DNA of 64,000 nt, taken from positions 1-64,000 of the forward strand of contig JARJFC010000012.1 of assembly GCA_029310945.1 (NCBI GenBank), read 5' to 3'. The DNA comes from Leptospira sp. 96542. Lineage in GTDB: Bacteria > Spirochaetota > Leptospiria > Leptospirales > Leptospiraceae. The notes under the pieces are model-generated. The model did not search any database. It was not told the DNA's origin and worked only from the letters and a program-made list of their open reading frames with translations. Positions 53,846 through 62,183 of this stretch are shown in pieces. The first letter of the stretch is position 1, and each line of letters begins with the position of its first letter. Both the position numbers and the translations under genes were made by a program.

Positions 53846-55231
53846 TTATTTTCCCACACAAAACTTACTAAAGATCCGACCCAGAATCTCTTCATTTTCT
53901 ACTACCCCGTTTACCTCTCCAATTTGCCTGATTGCTTCATCAATTTCTTGGATGTAAATTTCAGCGGGGGTTCCCACTTCCAAAAGTTGTACGGCTTCGG
54001 TCAGACAGGTTTCTATTTTTTGGATATGGAAAATTTGCCTATCTTCTAAAAGAACCATGTCTTCCACCGAAGACTCTGCCGATAGTTTTGTTTTTAACAA
54101 TTCCAAAAGTTGTGGGATCCCTTCTTTGGTTTTGCAAGAAATTTCCATTAGACTGAATCCAAATTTAGATTCTTTTTCTTTCCAAACCTTCGAATCCCAA
54201 CTGGTATCCTTTGCATCAATTTTATTGGCTACAAGGATTGAACCTAACAGACGCAAGGCTTGCGATTCTAAGAATTGATCCGGATCCATTGGTGCGGAAG
54301 TATCTACCAATAATAGACGTATGTTAGCATTGTCTGCTTCACGTTTACTCCGTTCGATACCCATTTTTTCAATGTTATCTGTTGTTTCTCTGATGCCAGC
54401 AGTGTCTATGAGCCGAATTGGAATTCCATCTAGCGATATTTCTTCAGCAATGTAATCTCGTGTTGTACCTGGTATATCTGAAATAATGGAACGATCTTTT
54501 CCGATTAGTAAATTCATTAGGCTTGATTTGCCTGTGTTTGGTTCACCAAACAAAACCACTGTGGACTGAAGAATGATGGTTTCGGCTCTTTTGGAATCTG
54601 CAATGAGTTTTATACAAAGATCTTTCAAAGAAATCATTCTTTGTTTTCTTTGTTCTAAACTTTCAAAAGTAAGATCTTCTGTGGAAAAATCAATTTCGGC
54701 CTCACACTCAGCTTTTAAAGAAATTAGATCACTCCGAATTTTTGAGGAAAGTTTTGTGATTTCGCCAAATACATTCTTTTGCGCAAGCTCAAGTTCGTAT
54801 CTTGACCTTGACTCAATGAGCCTTGCAATGGCTTCTGCACCTGATAGACTGATTTTTCCATTGAGATAAGATCTTTTGGTAAATTCGCCCTTGGTTGCTG
54901 GCCTTGCACCGTTTTCAAATAAAATTTGTAATCCTCTTTTCAAAAGGATAGGGTTTCCGTGGAAGTGGAATTCTGCTAAGTCTTCGCCAGTGTATGTGTT
55001 AGGTGCTTCGAAATAGATAAATACAATTTGGTCAATGGGTTTGTCACCATCGTGGAAATCACAACTAATGGCTGTTCGCTTTTGATTGGATATAAATTCT
55101 GGATTGAGTGTTTTGTTGTTTTTTTTTAAAACCCTCGTGGCAATGTCGAGAACTGCTCTACCAGAAACCCGGAGGATACCAATCGCTCCGGGGCCACTCG
55201 CAGTAGACAAGGCCGCAATTGTATCAGTCAA
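53846..55231 (-). CDS. mnmE: tRNA uridine-5-carboxymethylaminomethyl(34) synthesis GTPase
   Basis: MnmE (TrmE), with MnmG, modifies the wobble uridine of several tRNAs. The N-terminal tetrahydrofolate-binding domain starts [20 protein letters not shown]. The G domain has [12 protein letters not shown] (G1), DIPGTTRD (G2/G3 region), DTAGI and NKID. The C-terminus ends FCVGK with the catalytic cysteine. I chose the TTG at 55231, which matches the family N-terminus; a TTG at 55258 would add nine residues. The start overlaps the end of the jag gene by eight bases. It is the last gene of the rpmH block. Confidence 0.94.
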   Translation of the reverse strand: MTDTIAALSTASGPGAIGILRVSGRAVLDIATRVLKKNNKTLNPEFISNQKRTAISCDFHDGDKPIDQIVFIYFEAPNTYTGEDLAEFHFHGNPILLKRGLQILFENGARPATKGEFTKRSYLNGKISLSGAEAIARLIESRSRYELELAQKNVFGEITKLSSKIRSDLISLKAECEAEIDFSTEDLTFESLEQRKQRMISLKDLCIKLIADSKRAETIILQSTVVLFGEPNTGKSSLMNLLIGKDRSIISDIPGTTRDYIAEEISLDGIPIRLIDTAGIRETTDNIEKMGIERSKREADNANIRLLLVDTSAPMDPDQFLESQALRLLGSILVANKIDAKDTSWDSKVWKEKESKFGFSLMEISCKTKEGIPQLLELLKTKLSAESSVEDMVLLEDRQIFHIQKIETCLTEAVQLLEVGTPAEIYIQEIDEAIRQIGEVNGVVENEEILGRIFSKFCVGK

Positions 55232-55955
55232 GATCTTCTGCTTCGACTCCTTCTGCAAAGTCTTCTACTGGAAGGCCTTTTTTGCTTGGGTCTTCTAAGT
55301 CTTTGTATTTATGTTTTTCTTTTGCCGAAATAACTCGGACACGTTTGAATGTTCCGTTTCCTTCCGATCTTGTAAAAACCCTTTCATCATCTTGGATGGC
55401 CATATGAACGATCCTTCTTTCAAACGGATTCATTGGATCTAAAAGTTTTGATCTGCCAGATTTGATAACGGAAGCTGCAATTGATTTTGCCAATCGGATG
55501 AGAGATAACTCTCGTTTGTCGCGGTAAGACTCTATATCCAATACAATTTTGCGATTGTGTCTGATTTTTGGATCCACCATAAGATTAAGTAAAAATTGGA
55601 GCGAATCGAGCGTGCCGCCACGTTTTCCAATGATAAGACCAGATTCTTTACTGGTGAGTTCAACGTAGATTTTACCGTCTACATCTCCCATACCAACCAC
55701 TTCTGCTGGGATTCCCATTTTTTTAAGGATGGTGATGATAACACCATGGATTATTTTTTCAGATGGAATGTCTGTATTTGCAACAAACGCTCGTACAACG
55801 GCTGGTTTTTTTTGTGTGATTCCCAAAAACCCAGATTTACCAGAATCCACAACTTCGAATCGTAGATCTCCTGGTTGTAGTCTTAAGGTTTCTAAAGTAT
55901 AATCCTCAGCTTCTCCTTTGGATTTTGCTTCGGCTTCAAAAATATAGTTATTCAT
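55224..55955 (-). CDS. jag: Jag/KhpB RNA-binding protein
   Basis: A 243-residue protein with the Jag N-terminal domain ([16 protein letters not shown]), a KH domain ([20 protein letters not shown]) and an R3H domain ([20 protein letters not shown]). The C-terminal acidic tail is short. In other bacteria KhpB binds many small RNAs and mRNAs and affects cell division and envelope growth. It sits between yidC and mnmE, its usual place. The ATG is 27 bases after the yidC-side gap. Confidence 0.93.
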   Translation of the reverse strand: MNNYIFEAEAKSKGEAEDYTLETLRLQPGDLRFEVVDSGKSGFLGITQKKPAVVRAFVANTDIPSEKIIHGVIITILKKMGIPAEVVGMGDVDGKIYVELTSKESGLIIGKRGGTLDSLQFLLNLMVDPKIRHNRKIVLDIESYRDKRELSLIRLAKSIAASVIKSGRSKLLDPMNPFERRIVHMAIQDDERVFTRSEGNGTFKRVRVISAKEKHKYKDLEDPSKKGLPVEDFAEGVEAEDLD

Positions 55956-55982
55956 ATTGGTCTTCCTTGTTAGACAATAATT

Positions 55983-57932
55983 TCATTTTTTCTTTTTAGA
56001 GGATTTATCTCTAAAACCAGGTCTGCTATTTTGATTGGTATTGTTTGCTGGTTCTGGTAAGTTATTTGTTTTTTTGTCTGGCGATTTTCCAAACTTATTT
56101 GTATACACTTGTTGTGCGATGGACAAAATATTTTGCATTGTCCAATACATTGTAACCCCTGCTGGCATCGCCCAGAAAAAATACAACATAATGACTGGCA
56201 TCATGTACATCATCATTTTTTGGTTTGGGTCTGTCGAAACAACAGTCATTTTGGATTGAACAATTTGAGTCGCAACCATCACAAGTGGTAAAATGTTGAT
56301 ACTGATAGCACCGATGAGGGCAAATTTTGGAGTTGTGAACACAGTGTCCGGTTCACTTAAATCTTTAATCCATAAAAATGGCGAATTCCAAAGATCAACT
56401 GTATCAGAAAAGGCGGTATATAGAGCGATAAAAATTGGAATTTGGATGAGCATTGGCAAACATCCCGACATCGGATTTGTGCCGTGTTTTTTATAAAGTT
56501 CTATTGTTTTTTCTTGTTTGAGTTTGGGATCATCAGCATATTTCTCGTTAATCGATTTGATCTGTGGAGATAATTCCTGCATCTTTTTCATCGATTCCGC
56601 TTGTTTCTTGTTAAGCGGATAAAAGGCTAATTTAAAAAGTATGGCAAAAATAACAATGGCCCAACCATAGTTTGGAATGACAGTGTAAATACTTTTTAAT
56701 ATCCAAACAATACCGTTTCGGAGAGGAGTGGTAATCCCCTGGTTGAAAGATTTGTCTAAAGATTCACTTAGTCCAACAAATGGTGACCCTTGATTGATTT
56801 TTGGATCGAGAGTAGAGTCTCGAAATGCTGTTCCATCTAACTCGCGAACACCAACATAGGCAGCATAATCGAAATTCGCTGCTTCGCCTGGTCCAAGTTT
56901 GATGTTATCATAGACTAATAAAACACCTGTTTCGTTTCCTTTTCTGTTATCAAGGAGAACTCCTGCAGGTTTATCTTCCAATGGATCGAGAACCCCGATG
57001 AAATAACGGCTACCAGTTCCAACGAAATCTACTCGTTCATTGGATCCTTTTTTGATTTCGAACCTTGTATCTTTTCCATCGTTAGATCCGAAGAAGTTGT
57101 CAAGAAATCCTTGTGTACTTGTGCTATCTACATGGTCTTTAAAACTTCCATCTAAGTAGTAATAACGGAAGTAATGTGCTTGGTCTCTGTCGTTAAAATC
57201 TTCTTTGTTTTTGAGTAATGGACCGAGCGAACCAAAAGATCGTAAATATAAGTCAGAATTTCCAGCTGCGAGTTTGATCGTTTCTGAAGATATGTTTTTT
57301 AAACTCAGTTTGAATTTAAAATAATTTTCAGAAGGAAAAAATTGAAATTGTTTTTGGATTGTATACTTCCCATCCAAAGAAGGGGCTTCAAAGGTTATGG
57401 TTTTCGTACTTTCATCATATTTAGAATTAAAATTAATGGCGTTGTAAGGTGATGAAGGAATGGTATCGATATCATCGATTAGATTAAAATCAAAACCTTT
57501 GCCTCGCGAGAGTTCCACCGCTTTTTCAGTTTTTCCATCAAATTCAATTTGGAATTTCGGATCTTTTGCAATGATAAATTCCGAACCATCTGGCTCTTTA
57601 TGGTCTTTGATATAATATTCTGTGATTCGACCACCCATTGATGAAAATTTTACCAAAAAGGAATCGGTTTTAATTGAATAAGTTTTGATATCGGCAGACG
57701 AAACAGGTTTCGGAATTGTTAATGTTTTTTCAGCAGGGTTGATCGTCGCGTTTGTGTTCGCTTGTTTTTCGGATTCAGTTTTCTTAGATTCATCAGAAGT
57801 AGTTTCAGTTACCACTTTCGGTTTGGGGGGTTGTTGTGGGAAAAAGAAATAATTGATTCCCATCCATACAGCCAAACTGATGAATAAGGCTAAAAATAAT
57901 CTTCCTTGTCTATTTGTAGTATCGTTTTGCAT
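55983..57932 (-). CDS. yidC: Membrane protein insertase YidC
   Basis: Inserts and folds inner-membrane proteins with or without SecYEG. The 649-residue protein has the Gram-negative layout: an N-terminal helix ([19 protein letters not shown]), a large periplasmic beta domain to about residue 410, and a conserved five-helix core with [34 protein letters not shown] and [16 protein letters not shown]. The C-terminus is Lys/Asn/Pro-rich. The ATG lies three bases after the yidD stop on the minus strand. Confidence 0.96.
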   Translation of the reverse strand: MQNDTTNRQGRLFLALFISLAVWMGINYFFFPQQPPKPKVVTETTSDESKKTESEKQANTNATINPAEKTLTIPKPVSSADIKTYSIKTDSFLVKFSSMGGRITEYYIKDHKEPDGSEFIIAKDPKFQIEFDGKTEKAVELSRGKGFDFNLIDDIDTIPSSPYNAINFNSKYDESTKTITFEAPSLDGKYTIQKQFQFFPSENYFKFKLSLKNISSETIKLAAGNSDLYLRSFGSLGPLLKNKEDFNDRDQAHYFRYYYLDGSFKDHVDSTSTQGFLDNFFGSNDGKDTRFEIKKGSNERVDFVGTGSRYFIGVLDPLEDKPAGVLLDNRKGNETGVLLVYDNIKLGPGEAANFDYAAYVGVRELDGTAFRDSTLDPKINQGSPFVGLSESLDKSFNQGITTPLRNGIVWILKSIYTVIPNYGWAIVIFAILFKLAFYPLNKKQAESMKKMQELSPQIKSINEKYADDPKLKQEKTIELYKKHGTNPMSGCLPMLIQIPIFIALYTAFSDTVDLWNSPFLWIKDLSEPDTVFTTPKFALIGAISINILPLVMVATQIVQSKMTVVSTDPNQKMMMYMMPVIMLYFFWAMPAGVTMYWTMQNILSIAQQVYTNKFGKSPDKKTNNLPEPANNTNQNSRPGFRDKSSKKKK

Positions 57933-57935
57933 AAT

Positions 57936-58163
57936 TTAACTCTTCTTATATGATTTCGGTAACGGGTCGTGGCCACCCTCGTGATAAGGATGGCATTTTG
58001 AGATTCGATGAACACTGAGTGCGAAAGCTTTGTACCATGGATACTCTTCGAACGCTTGTTTGGCGTATTCGGAACAACTAGGAGTGAAGCGACAAGCAGG
58101 GGGTAAAAACGGAGAGAGCAGCTTCTTATAGAGAAAAATAAGAAACAAAAAAATCCGATTCAT
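57936..58163 (-). CDS. yidD: Membrane protein insertion efficiency factor YidD
   Basis: A 75-residue YidD-family protein with the signature [20 protein letters not shown] followed by [10 protein letters not shown] and a closing [14 protein letters not shown]. It has an N-terminal amphipathic membrane-binding helix. YidD supports membrane protein insertion by YidC. The ATG overlaps the rnpA stop by four bases (ATGA), and yidC follows. This is the usual order rpmH-rnpA-yidD-yidC. Confidence 0.95.
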   Translation of the reverse strand: MNRIFLFLIFLYKKLLSPFLPPACRFTPSCSEYAKQAFEEYPWYKAFALSVHRISKCHPYHEGGHDPLPKSYKKS

Positions 58164-58420
58164 GGGAATTTACTAAGAATGGAGAGGAAAAAATCCTCTC
58201 GTTCCTGGGGAGATAGTTTTGCGAACTGGATTTGGACAATGAGGGCGAGGTCAATCCCTTGGGGGAACCTACCCAGATGCCTTCTCACCAGGTCTCTAAG
58301 GAGCCGTTTCGTACGATTGCGTTCTACAGCTGTTTTGTGTGATTTATCAGGACAAAACAGAAAACTGGCAGATGTAAGACCGTTTTTGCGAGCAAGCATC
58401 CTCAGTGGAGGTTTGCCCAA
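58160..58420 (-). CDS. rnpA: Ribonuclease P protein component (start uncertain)
   Basis: Protein subunit of RNase P, which matures tRNA 5' ends. The RNR box is clear in [20 protein letters not shown]. The TTG at 58420 given here makes only 86 residues and cuts off the conserved N-terminal strand. The frame remains open upstream for 24 more codons (reading [16 protein letters not shown], as expected for RnpA) to the rpmH stop TAG at 58493-58495, which is in the same frame. No ATG, GTG or TTG lies between; ATC at 58450 is the only table-11 alternative. The true start is therefore unknown. Confidence 0.9.
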   Translation of the reverse strand: MGKPPLRMLARKNGLTSASFLFCPDKSHKTAVERNRTKRLLRDLVRRHLGRFPQGIDLALIVQIQFAKLSPQEREDFFLSILSKFP

Positions 58421-58492
58421 TTTTCGGTTGTTGCGAAAGAGTTCCTTGATCCTATGATTGTCGCAAAGAGTCTCCGAAGGAAGGCCTCTATC

Positions 58493-58654
58493 CTAGAACT
58501 TTCTCCCGATTTTTTCGTCGGAAACAGTCAATTTATGACGGCCTTTTTTTCTTCGATTGGCCAACACATTTCTCCCACCTGGGGTAGCCATTCTGGCTCG
58601 GAATCCGTGAGTTCTCACGCGTTTAATTTTACTCGGTTGGAATGTACGTTTCAT
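58493..58654 (-). CDS. rpmH: 50S ribosomal protein L34 with a short C-terminal extension
   Basis: A 53-residue protein, too short for ordinary ORF lists. It opens [20 protein letters not shown] and has [20 protein letters not shown], both diagnostic of L34. The end [13 protein letters not shown] extends about seven residues beyond the typical 44-46 residue L34. TAGGTG lies five to six bases before the ATG. It heads the minus-strand rpmH-rnpA-yidD-yidC-jag-mnmE block, which in many bacteria lies near the origin; dnaA is not in the window. Confidence 0.95.
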   Translation of the reverse strand: MKRTFQPSKIKRVRTHGFRARMATPGGRNVLANRRKKGRHKLTVSDEKIGRKF

Positions 58655-58819
58655 GAAACACCTAATTAATATCTATATATGATCGCAAAATATGAGGTCT
58701 TTTAGAAAGACTTTTGGTACAGCTCCAGAAGTCAAGGTCGAAATCGGAAAAACGTATCGACATGGAAGCTAAGGGGTTTTTATGGGACATAATTCAGAAT
58801 CCTTTTCCAATTATCTCTG

Positions 58820-59860
58820 ATGAAAGCCCATTTCTGCATCGTAATCTGTCTGCAGTTTCTCCTTGTTTTGGGGATTCTGGCGGTGGAACCAAAATCCTTA
58901 CCACAGGGTTCCTTTCTATATTTGGAGGATATGATTGTGCCAGGAGGGGCTTTGGATTTGGCCATTGCCGAAAGCGAAGCCTACTTAGATCGCACTCAAA
59001 AACCATGGGAATTTCGGATCGGAAAGAAAACATACAACAAAAAGGAAATCCGGGATTCGTTCGCTCGTTTACGGTCTATTTTATCTGAGCCATATTTGGC
59101 AGAGAGAAAGTTTTTATTTGAAAAATATTTTGAACTGCACCAGATCGAAGTAAAAAAAGATATAACGAAAGTAACTGGATACTATGAAGTAGAGATCGAA
59201 GCGCGTTATTATCCCACGGGTGAGTTTCAGTATCCCATACTCGAAACTCCTAAATCAAAATGCTATCTCCAGAAAACGAGAAAAGAAATTTTAGAACTTT
59301 CAAAAGAAGGGAATAATATTAGGCCAATCGTTTATGTGAGGTTAGTCGATTTGCACCTGGCGCAATTGGAAGGTTCTGCATTTATAAAAATGCCAGATTT
59401 GTCCTCGTTTCGGATCGTATATGATTCTGATAATGGGAAACCATATTTTAGTCCTGCCAAATCTCTTCTGGGGATTTGTGCGAGTCTAAAACCGTACAAT
59501 TTGTCCGATTGTGCAAAAATTCATCCCAACGAAGTGACAAACGCAATTTTCTCGAATGATCGGTATGTTTTTTTCAAAAAAGCAAAAAATGGTAATTTGG
59601 GCAGTGGGGGGATACGTCTTGTGCCTAACCATTCTGTTGCTATGGATTCAAAATACCCACTAGCGCTTCCTTTAATACTCAAATTTAAACCAGAACCATT
59701 GAACGGAAATTACCAATTAACATTTGTTCATGATCGTGGGTCGGAGATTGTTGGGGAAGGGAGATTGGATTATTATCTTGGTTCGGGGAAAAGAGCAGAA
59801 GAAGTTGCAAATTCTTTACAAACAGAAGGATTGATTTACATCCTTTTGCCTCGGAAGTAG
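58820..59860 (+). CDS. mltA: MltA-type membrane-bound lytic transglycosylase
   Basis: A murein-cleaving enzyme forming 1,6-anhydromuropeptides. MltA features in order are KVTGYYEVEIEARYYPTGEF, then LAQLEGSAFIKMPD, NGKPYFSPAKSLL, RYVFFKKAKNGNLGSGGI, and the catalytic 3D region FVHDRGSEIVGEGRLDYYLG with both conserved aspartates. The N-terminus is a signal peptide without a lipobox cysteine, unlike the lipoprotein MltA of E. coli, so it may be soluble in the periplasm. The ATG at 58820 has no clear ribosome-binding site. It is divergent from rpmH. Confidence 0.85.
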   Translation: MKAHFCIVICLQFLLVLGILAVEPKSLPQGSFLYLEDMIVPGGALDLAIAESEAYLDRTQKPWEFRIGKKTYNKKEIRDSFARLRSILSEPYLAERKFLFEKYFELHQIEVKKDITKVTGYYEVEIEARYYPTGEFQYPILETPKSKCYLQKTRKEILELSKEGNNIRPIVYVRLVDLHLAQLEGSAFIKMPDLSSFRIVYDSDNGKPYFSPAKSLLGICASLKPYNLSDCAKIHPNEVTNAIFSNDRYVFFKKAKNGNLGSGGIRLVPNHSVAMDSKYPLALPLILKFKPEPLNGNYQLTFVHDRGSEIVGEGRLDYYLGSGKRAEEVANSLQTEGLIYILLPRK

Positions 59861-59899
59861 ACCAAACTTTTAAAAATGCGAACTTTTATAAAATAAAAA

Positions 59900-60010
59900 T
59901 TTAATATTGAAAAGGGGGTTCCTTTATTCGGTGGCTGATAAATGGAGGCATTGGGTGTGAGGGTGGATAACCCCACTTAAGGCCAGATCGGGCGGGACAT
60001 TGTACGATAA
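59900..60010. other. GC-rich block between MltA and the CDF exporter
   Basis: After an AT-rich gap, about 110 bases are clearly richer in G and C, with a small hairpin (GGGTGGATAACCCC region near 59962) and no open frame of note. The edge at 60005-60025 (minus strand GTCAGGACGTAATTATCGTA) is loosely similar to the plus strand at 15001-15020 (GTCAGGAGGATAATTGTCGT). It could be an interspersed repeat or part of a terminator. Confidence 0.3.
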
Positions 60011-60895
60011 TTACGTCCTGACCAACCCACAACTCTCTCCCAGTTGTTCCATTTCGATCGTCAAATGTTCCACGCCAAAATTATGAGCCAGAGTTTTTAT
60101 TTCATCTCGTACTTTTTTATGGTCTTGTAATTTAGCGTCTGTTACAATGTGCATAGTCATTACATGTTGTGTTCCATCCAAACTCCAAACGCGAATTTCA
60201 TGTACATCCAAAACAAAGGGAATGGATTTAAGATCTGAAATAAAATGATCCAATTCAAAATCGTTTGGAACCGCTTGCATTAAGATCCTTATCACTTGTT
60301 TTAAATTTTTATACACATTCCATAGTATCCAAAAAGCAATACCGATGGAAATCATCGGATCAATCCAACTAATATTGAATGAGATCATCAGAATACTACC
60401 GATGAGAACTGCAACCCAACCGAGAGCGTCTTCTAAAAAATGAAGATACACTGCTTTGTCTGTAAATGACTTGCCATGTTTTAAACGAAACAAAGCAAAC
60501 AAATTGATGATCACCCCCACAATGGCAAGGTAGAACATAATAATTGAATTTGTTTCTTCTGGCGATATTATCCTTTTTATGGATTCCATGATCATAAAAA
60601 AGCTTCCAATTAATAGAATGCCAGATATGATGATAGCACCTAATAGAGAAAAACGTTTGTAACCAAAGGAAAATTTTACATCACTAGGGCGATCGGAATA
60701 TTTTTGTAAGTACCAAACAAGTGCTAAAGAAAGTGAGTCACCAAAATCATGTATTGCGTCCGAAACGATGGCTACGCTGTTGGAATATAATCCACCAATT
60801 AGTTCAAAAACCGCAAAACCAAAGTTTAAAAAAAAAGCCAAAACTAAGTTTTTAGTTTCGTGGCCAGAATGAGAATGGTCATGGTTGTGCCCCAT
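60011..60895 (-). CDS. Cation diffusion facilitator metal exporter
   Basis: A 294-residue inner-membrane zinc/cadmium/cobalt-type exporter. A His-rich N-terminus (MGHNHDHSHSGHE) precedes six membrane helices. The transport-site pairs are His and Asp in DAIHDFGDSLSLAL (TM2) and LHFLEDALGWVAVL (TM5), matching ZitB/CzcD. The cytoplasmic C-terminal domain is ferredoxin-like (VLDVHEIRVWSLDG). It is monocistronic, and no metal-responsive regulator gene adjoins it. Confidence 0.93.
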   Translation of the reverse strand: MGHNHDHSHSGHETKNLVLAFFLNFGFAVFELIGGLYSNSVAIVSDAIHDFGDSLSLALVWYLQKYSDRPSDVKFSFGYKRFSLLGAIIISGILLIGSFFMIMESIKRIISPEETNSIIMFYLAIVGVIINLFALFRLKHGKSFTDKAVYLHFLEDALGWVAVLIGSILMISFNISWIDPMISIGIAFWILWNVYKNLKQVIRILMQAVPNDFELDHFISDLKSIPFVLDVHEIRVWSLDGTQHVMTMHIVTDAKLQDHKKVRDEIKTLAHNFGVEHLTIEMEQLGESCGLVRT

Positions 60896-61040
60896 AAACT
60901 AAATCCTCTTTGGCCATCAATTCTTTTCAATCATAATTAAAGAACAAAATTCAATCTAAAAATTGTCGCTGAAAATTGGGTTAGGATTGACTGGAAGTGG
61001 TTAGAACTTTTCCATTTAATTAAAATTTATAAATCTAAGA

Positions 61041-61547
61041 ATGTCAAAATCAGGATCAAATATGGAATCGAAATCGCCGCAAAACTCCGCTGTTGAAACA
61101 AGGCATATTGTTATGCCCAACGATGCCAATCATTATGGTACGGCATTTGGTGGAGCAATTATGAGTTGGATCGATTTGATCGCTGTTATGGCAGCACAAA
61201 GGCATTCTGGCTGTGAAGCAGTTACCGCGAGTATTGACCGAATTAATTTTATATCAGCGATACAAATTGGGGATCATGTAAATTTAAAAGCAATGGTAAA
61301 TTATGTAGGCAAAACTTCGATGGAAGTTGGTGTTCAGGTGAATAAAGAAAACCCTTATACGGGAGAAATGACTCGAGCAACTACCGCCTATCTTACATTT
61401 GTTGCCTTGGATGAAAATAAAAAACCGAAATTTGTTCCGCCTTTGGTTTTATCTACAGACTTGGAAAAACGTCGATTTTCTGAAGGTAAAATGCGAACAG
61501 AAATGGCAAAAGAATTTGCTTCAAAAATCCGCGAAGGTAGAAGATAA
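61041..61547 (+). CDS. Acyl-CoA thioesterase, YciA/BACH hotdog family
   Basis: A 168-residue hotdog-fold thioesterase that hydrolyses acyl-CoA. Family motifs are HIVMPNDANHYGTAFGGAIM (helix-forming region with the catalytic Asn/Asp), AVTASIDRINFISAIQIGD, and LTFVALDENKKPKFVPPL. ATG starts at 61041 and 61062 are both possible; the second has AGGA six bases upstream and would give 161 residues. The cytoplasmic enzyme probably adjusts CoA pools. It is followed by a hairpin shared with the convergent gene. Confidence 0.9.
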   Translation: MSKSGSNMESKSPQNSAVETRHIVMPNDANHYGTAFGGAIMSWIDLIAVMAAQRHSGCEAVTASIDRINFISAIQIGDHVNLKAMVNYVGKTSMEVGVQVNKENPYTGEMTRATTAYLTFVALDENKKPKFVPPLVLSTDLEKRRFSEGKMRTEMAKEFASKIREGRR

Positions 61548-61552
61548 ATTAC

Positions 61553-61585
61553 ACCAAACATTGGTTAACTAATTCAATGTTTGGT
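61553..61585 (+). terminator. Terminator between convergent genes
   Basis: ACCAAACATTG and CAATGTTTGGT form a perfect 11-bp stem around an 11-base loop, five bases after the thioesterase stop. A TTTTTT run follows at 61592-61597, so it best serves the plus strand; the minus side has no strong T-run. Confidence 0.75.
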
Positions 61586-61600
61586 AATAATCTTTTTTAT

Positions 61601-62173
61601 TTAAATTCCTAATTTGAGAATGATTTCTTTTGCCTGCGAAACAAAGTGATTTTCTTCTTCTTGTGTAAAAGGAACAAAAATATTTTTTAAAAATCTTTCT
61701 GATAAATGAGCATATTCAATACAACCTGCAACAGTAAGTTCAGGTTTTGCTTTTCCAGGAAAAATTTTTATATCAGAGCCGTTTGGAACCACGAGTGATC
61801 TAGGTGGGATTTTTTTTCCGCCTCGTATCATACAACCCGCGGCAATCTGCGAACCATCCCCAATTTCTGCATTGTCTAAAACTACGGAGCCAATGCCAAC
61901 AAGGACGGCCCTTCCGATTTTACAACCGTGGATCATCACGTTATGACCAACTAGAGTCCAGTCGCCAATTTGAATTGGACTTTTAGAATCGGTGTGTAAG
62001 GTTGAGTTGTCTTGGATGTTTACAAAGTCACCTAACTTTATTTTGTTCATATCCGCTCTAATTACAGCACCTGGCCAAATCGAAACACTTTCGCCAAATT
62101 CTGTCATGCCAAAACAAGTAGCATTTGGATGGATAAAAGGTGATTTAAAATTCGGGAGATTTTGATAATTCAT
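61601..62173 (-). CDS. Gamma-carbonic-anhydrase-like hexapeptide-repeat protein
   Basis: A 190-residue left-handed beta-helix protein of the YrdA/PaaY/CaiE type. The metal-binding histidines are visible in DNSTLHTD and in LVGHNVMIHGC, where the HxxxxH spacing is intact. Hexapeptide turns (GIGSVVLDNAEIGDGSQIAA) follow. Members bind zinc and some are carbonic anhydrases or thioesterases; activity cannot be decided from sequence. It is co-oriented with the SpoIIE protein upstream, 10 bases away, so the two may be cotranscribed. Confidence 0.88.
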   Translation of the reverse strand: MNYQNLPNFKSPFIHPNATCFGMTEFGESVSIWPGAVIRADMNKIKLGDFVNIQDNSTLHTDSKSPIQIGDWTLVGHNVMIHGCKIGRAVLVGIGSVVLDNAEIGDGSQIAAGCMIRGGKKIPPRSLVVPNGSDIKIFPGKAKPELTVAGCIEYAHLSERFLKNIFVPFTQEEENHFVSQAKEIILKLGI

Positions 62174-62183
62174 TATAAACTAC

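Noticed and set aside
53470..53871. Plus-strand Phe-rich frame of 133 codons
   Set aside because: It is the complement of the Lys-rich tail of the small secreted protein; poly-Lys codons read as poly-Phe in antisense.
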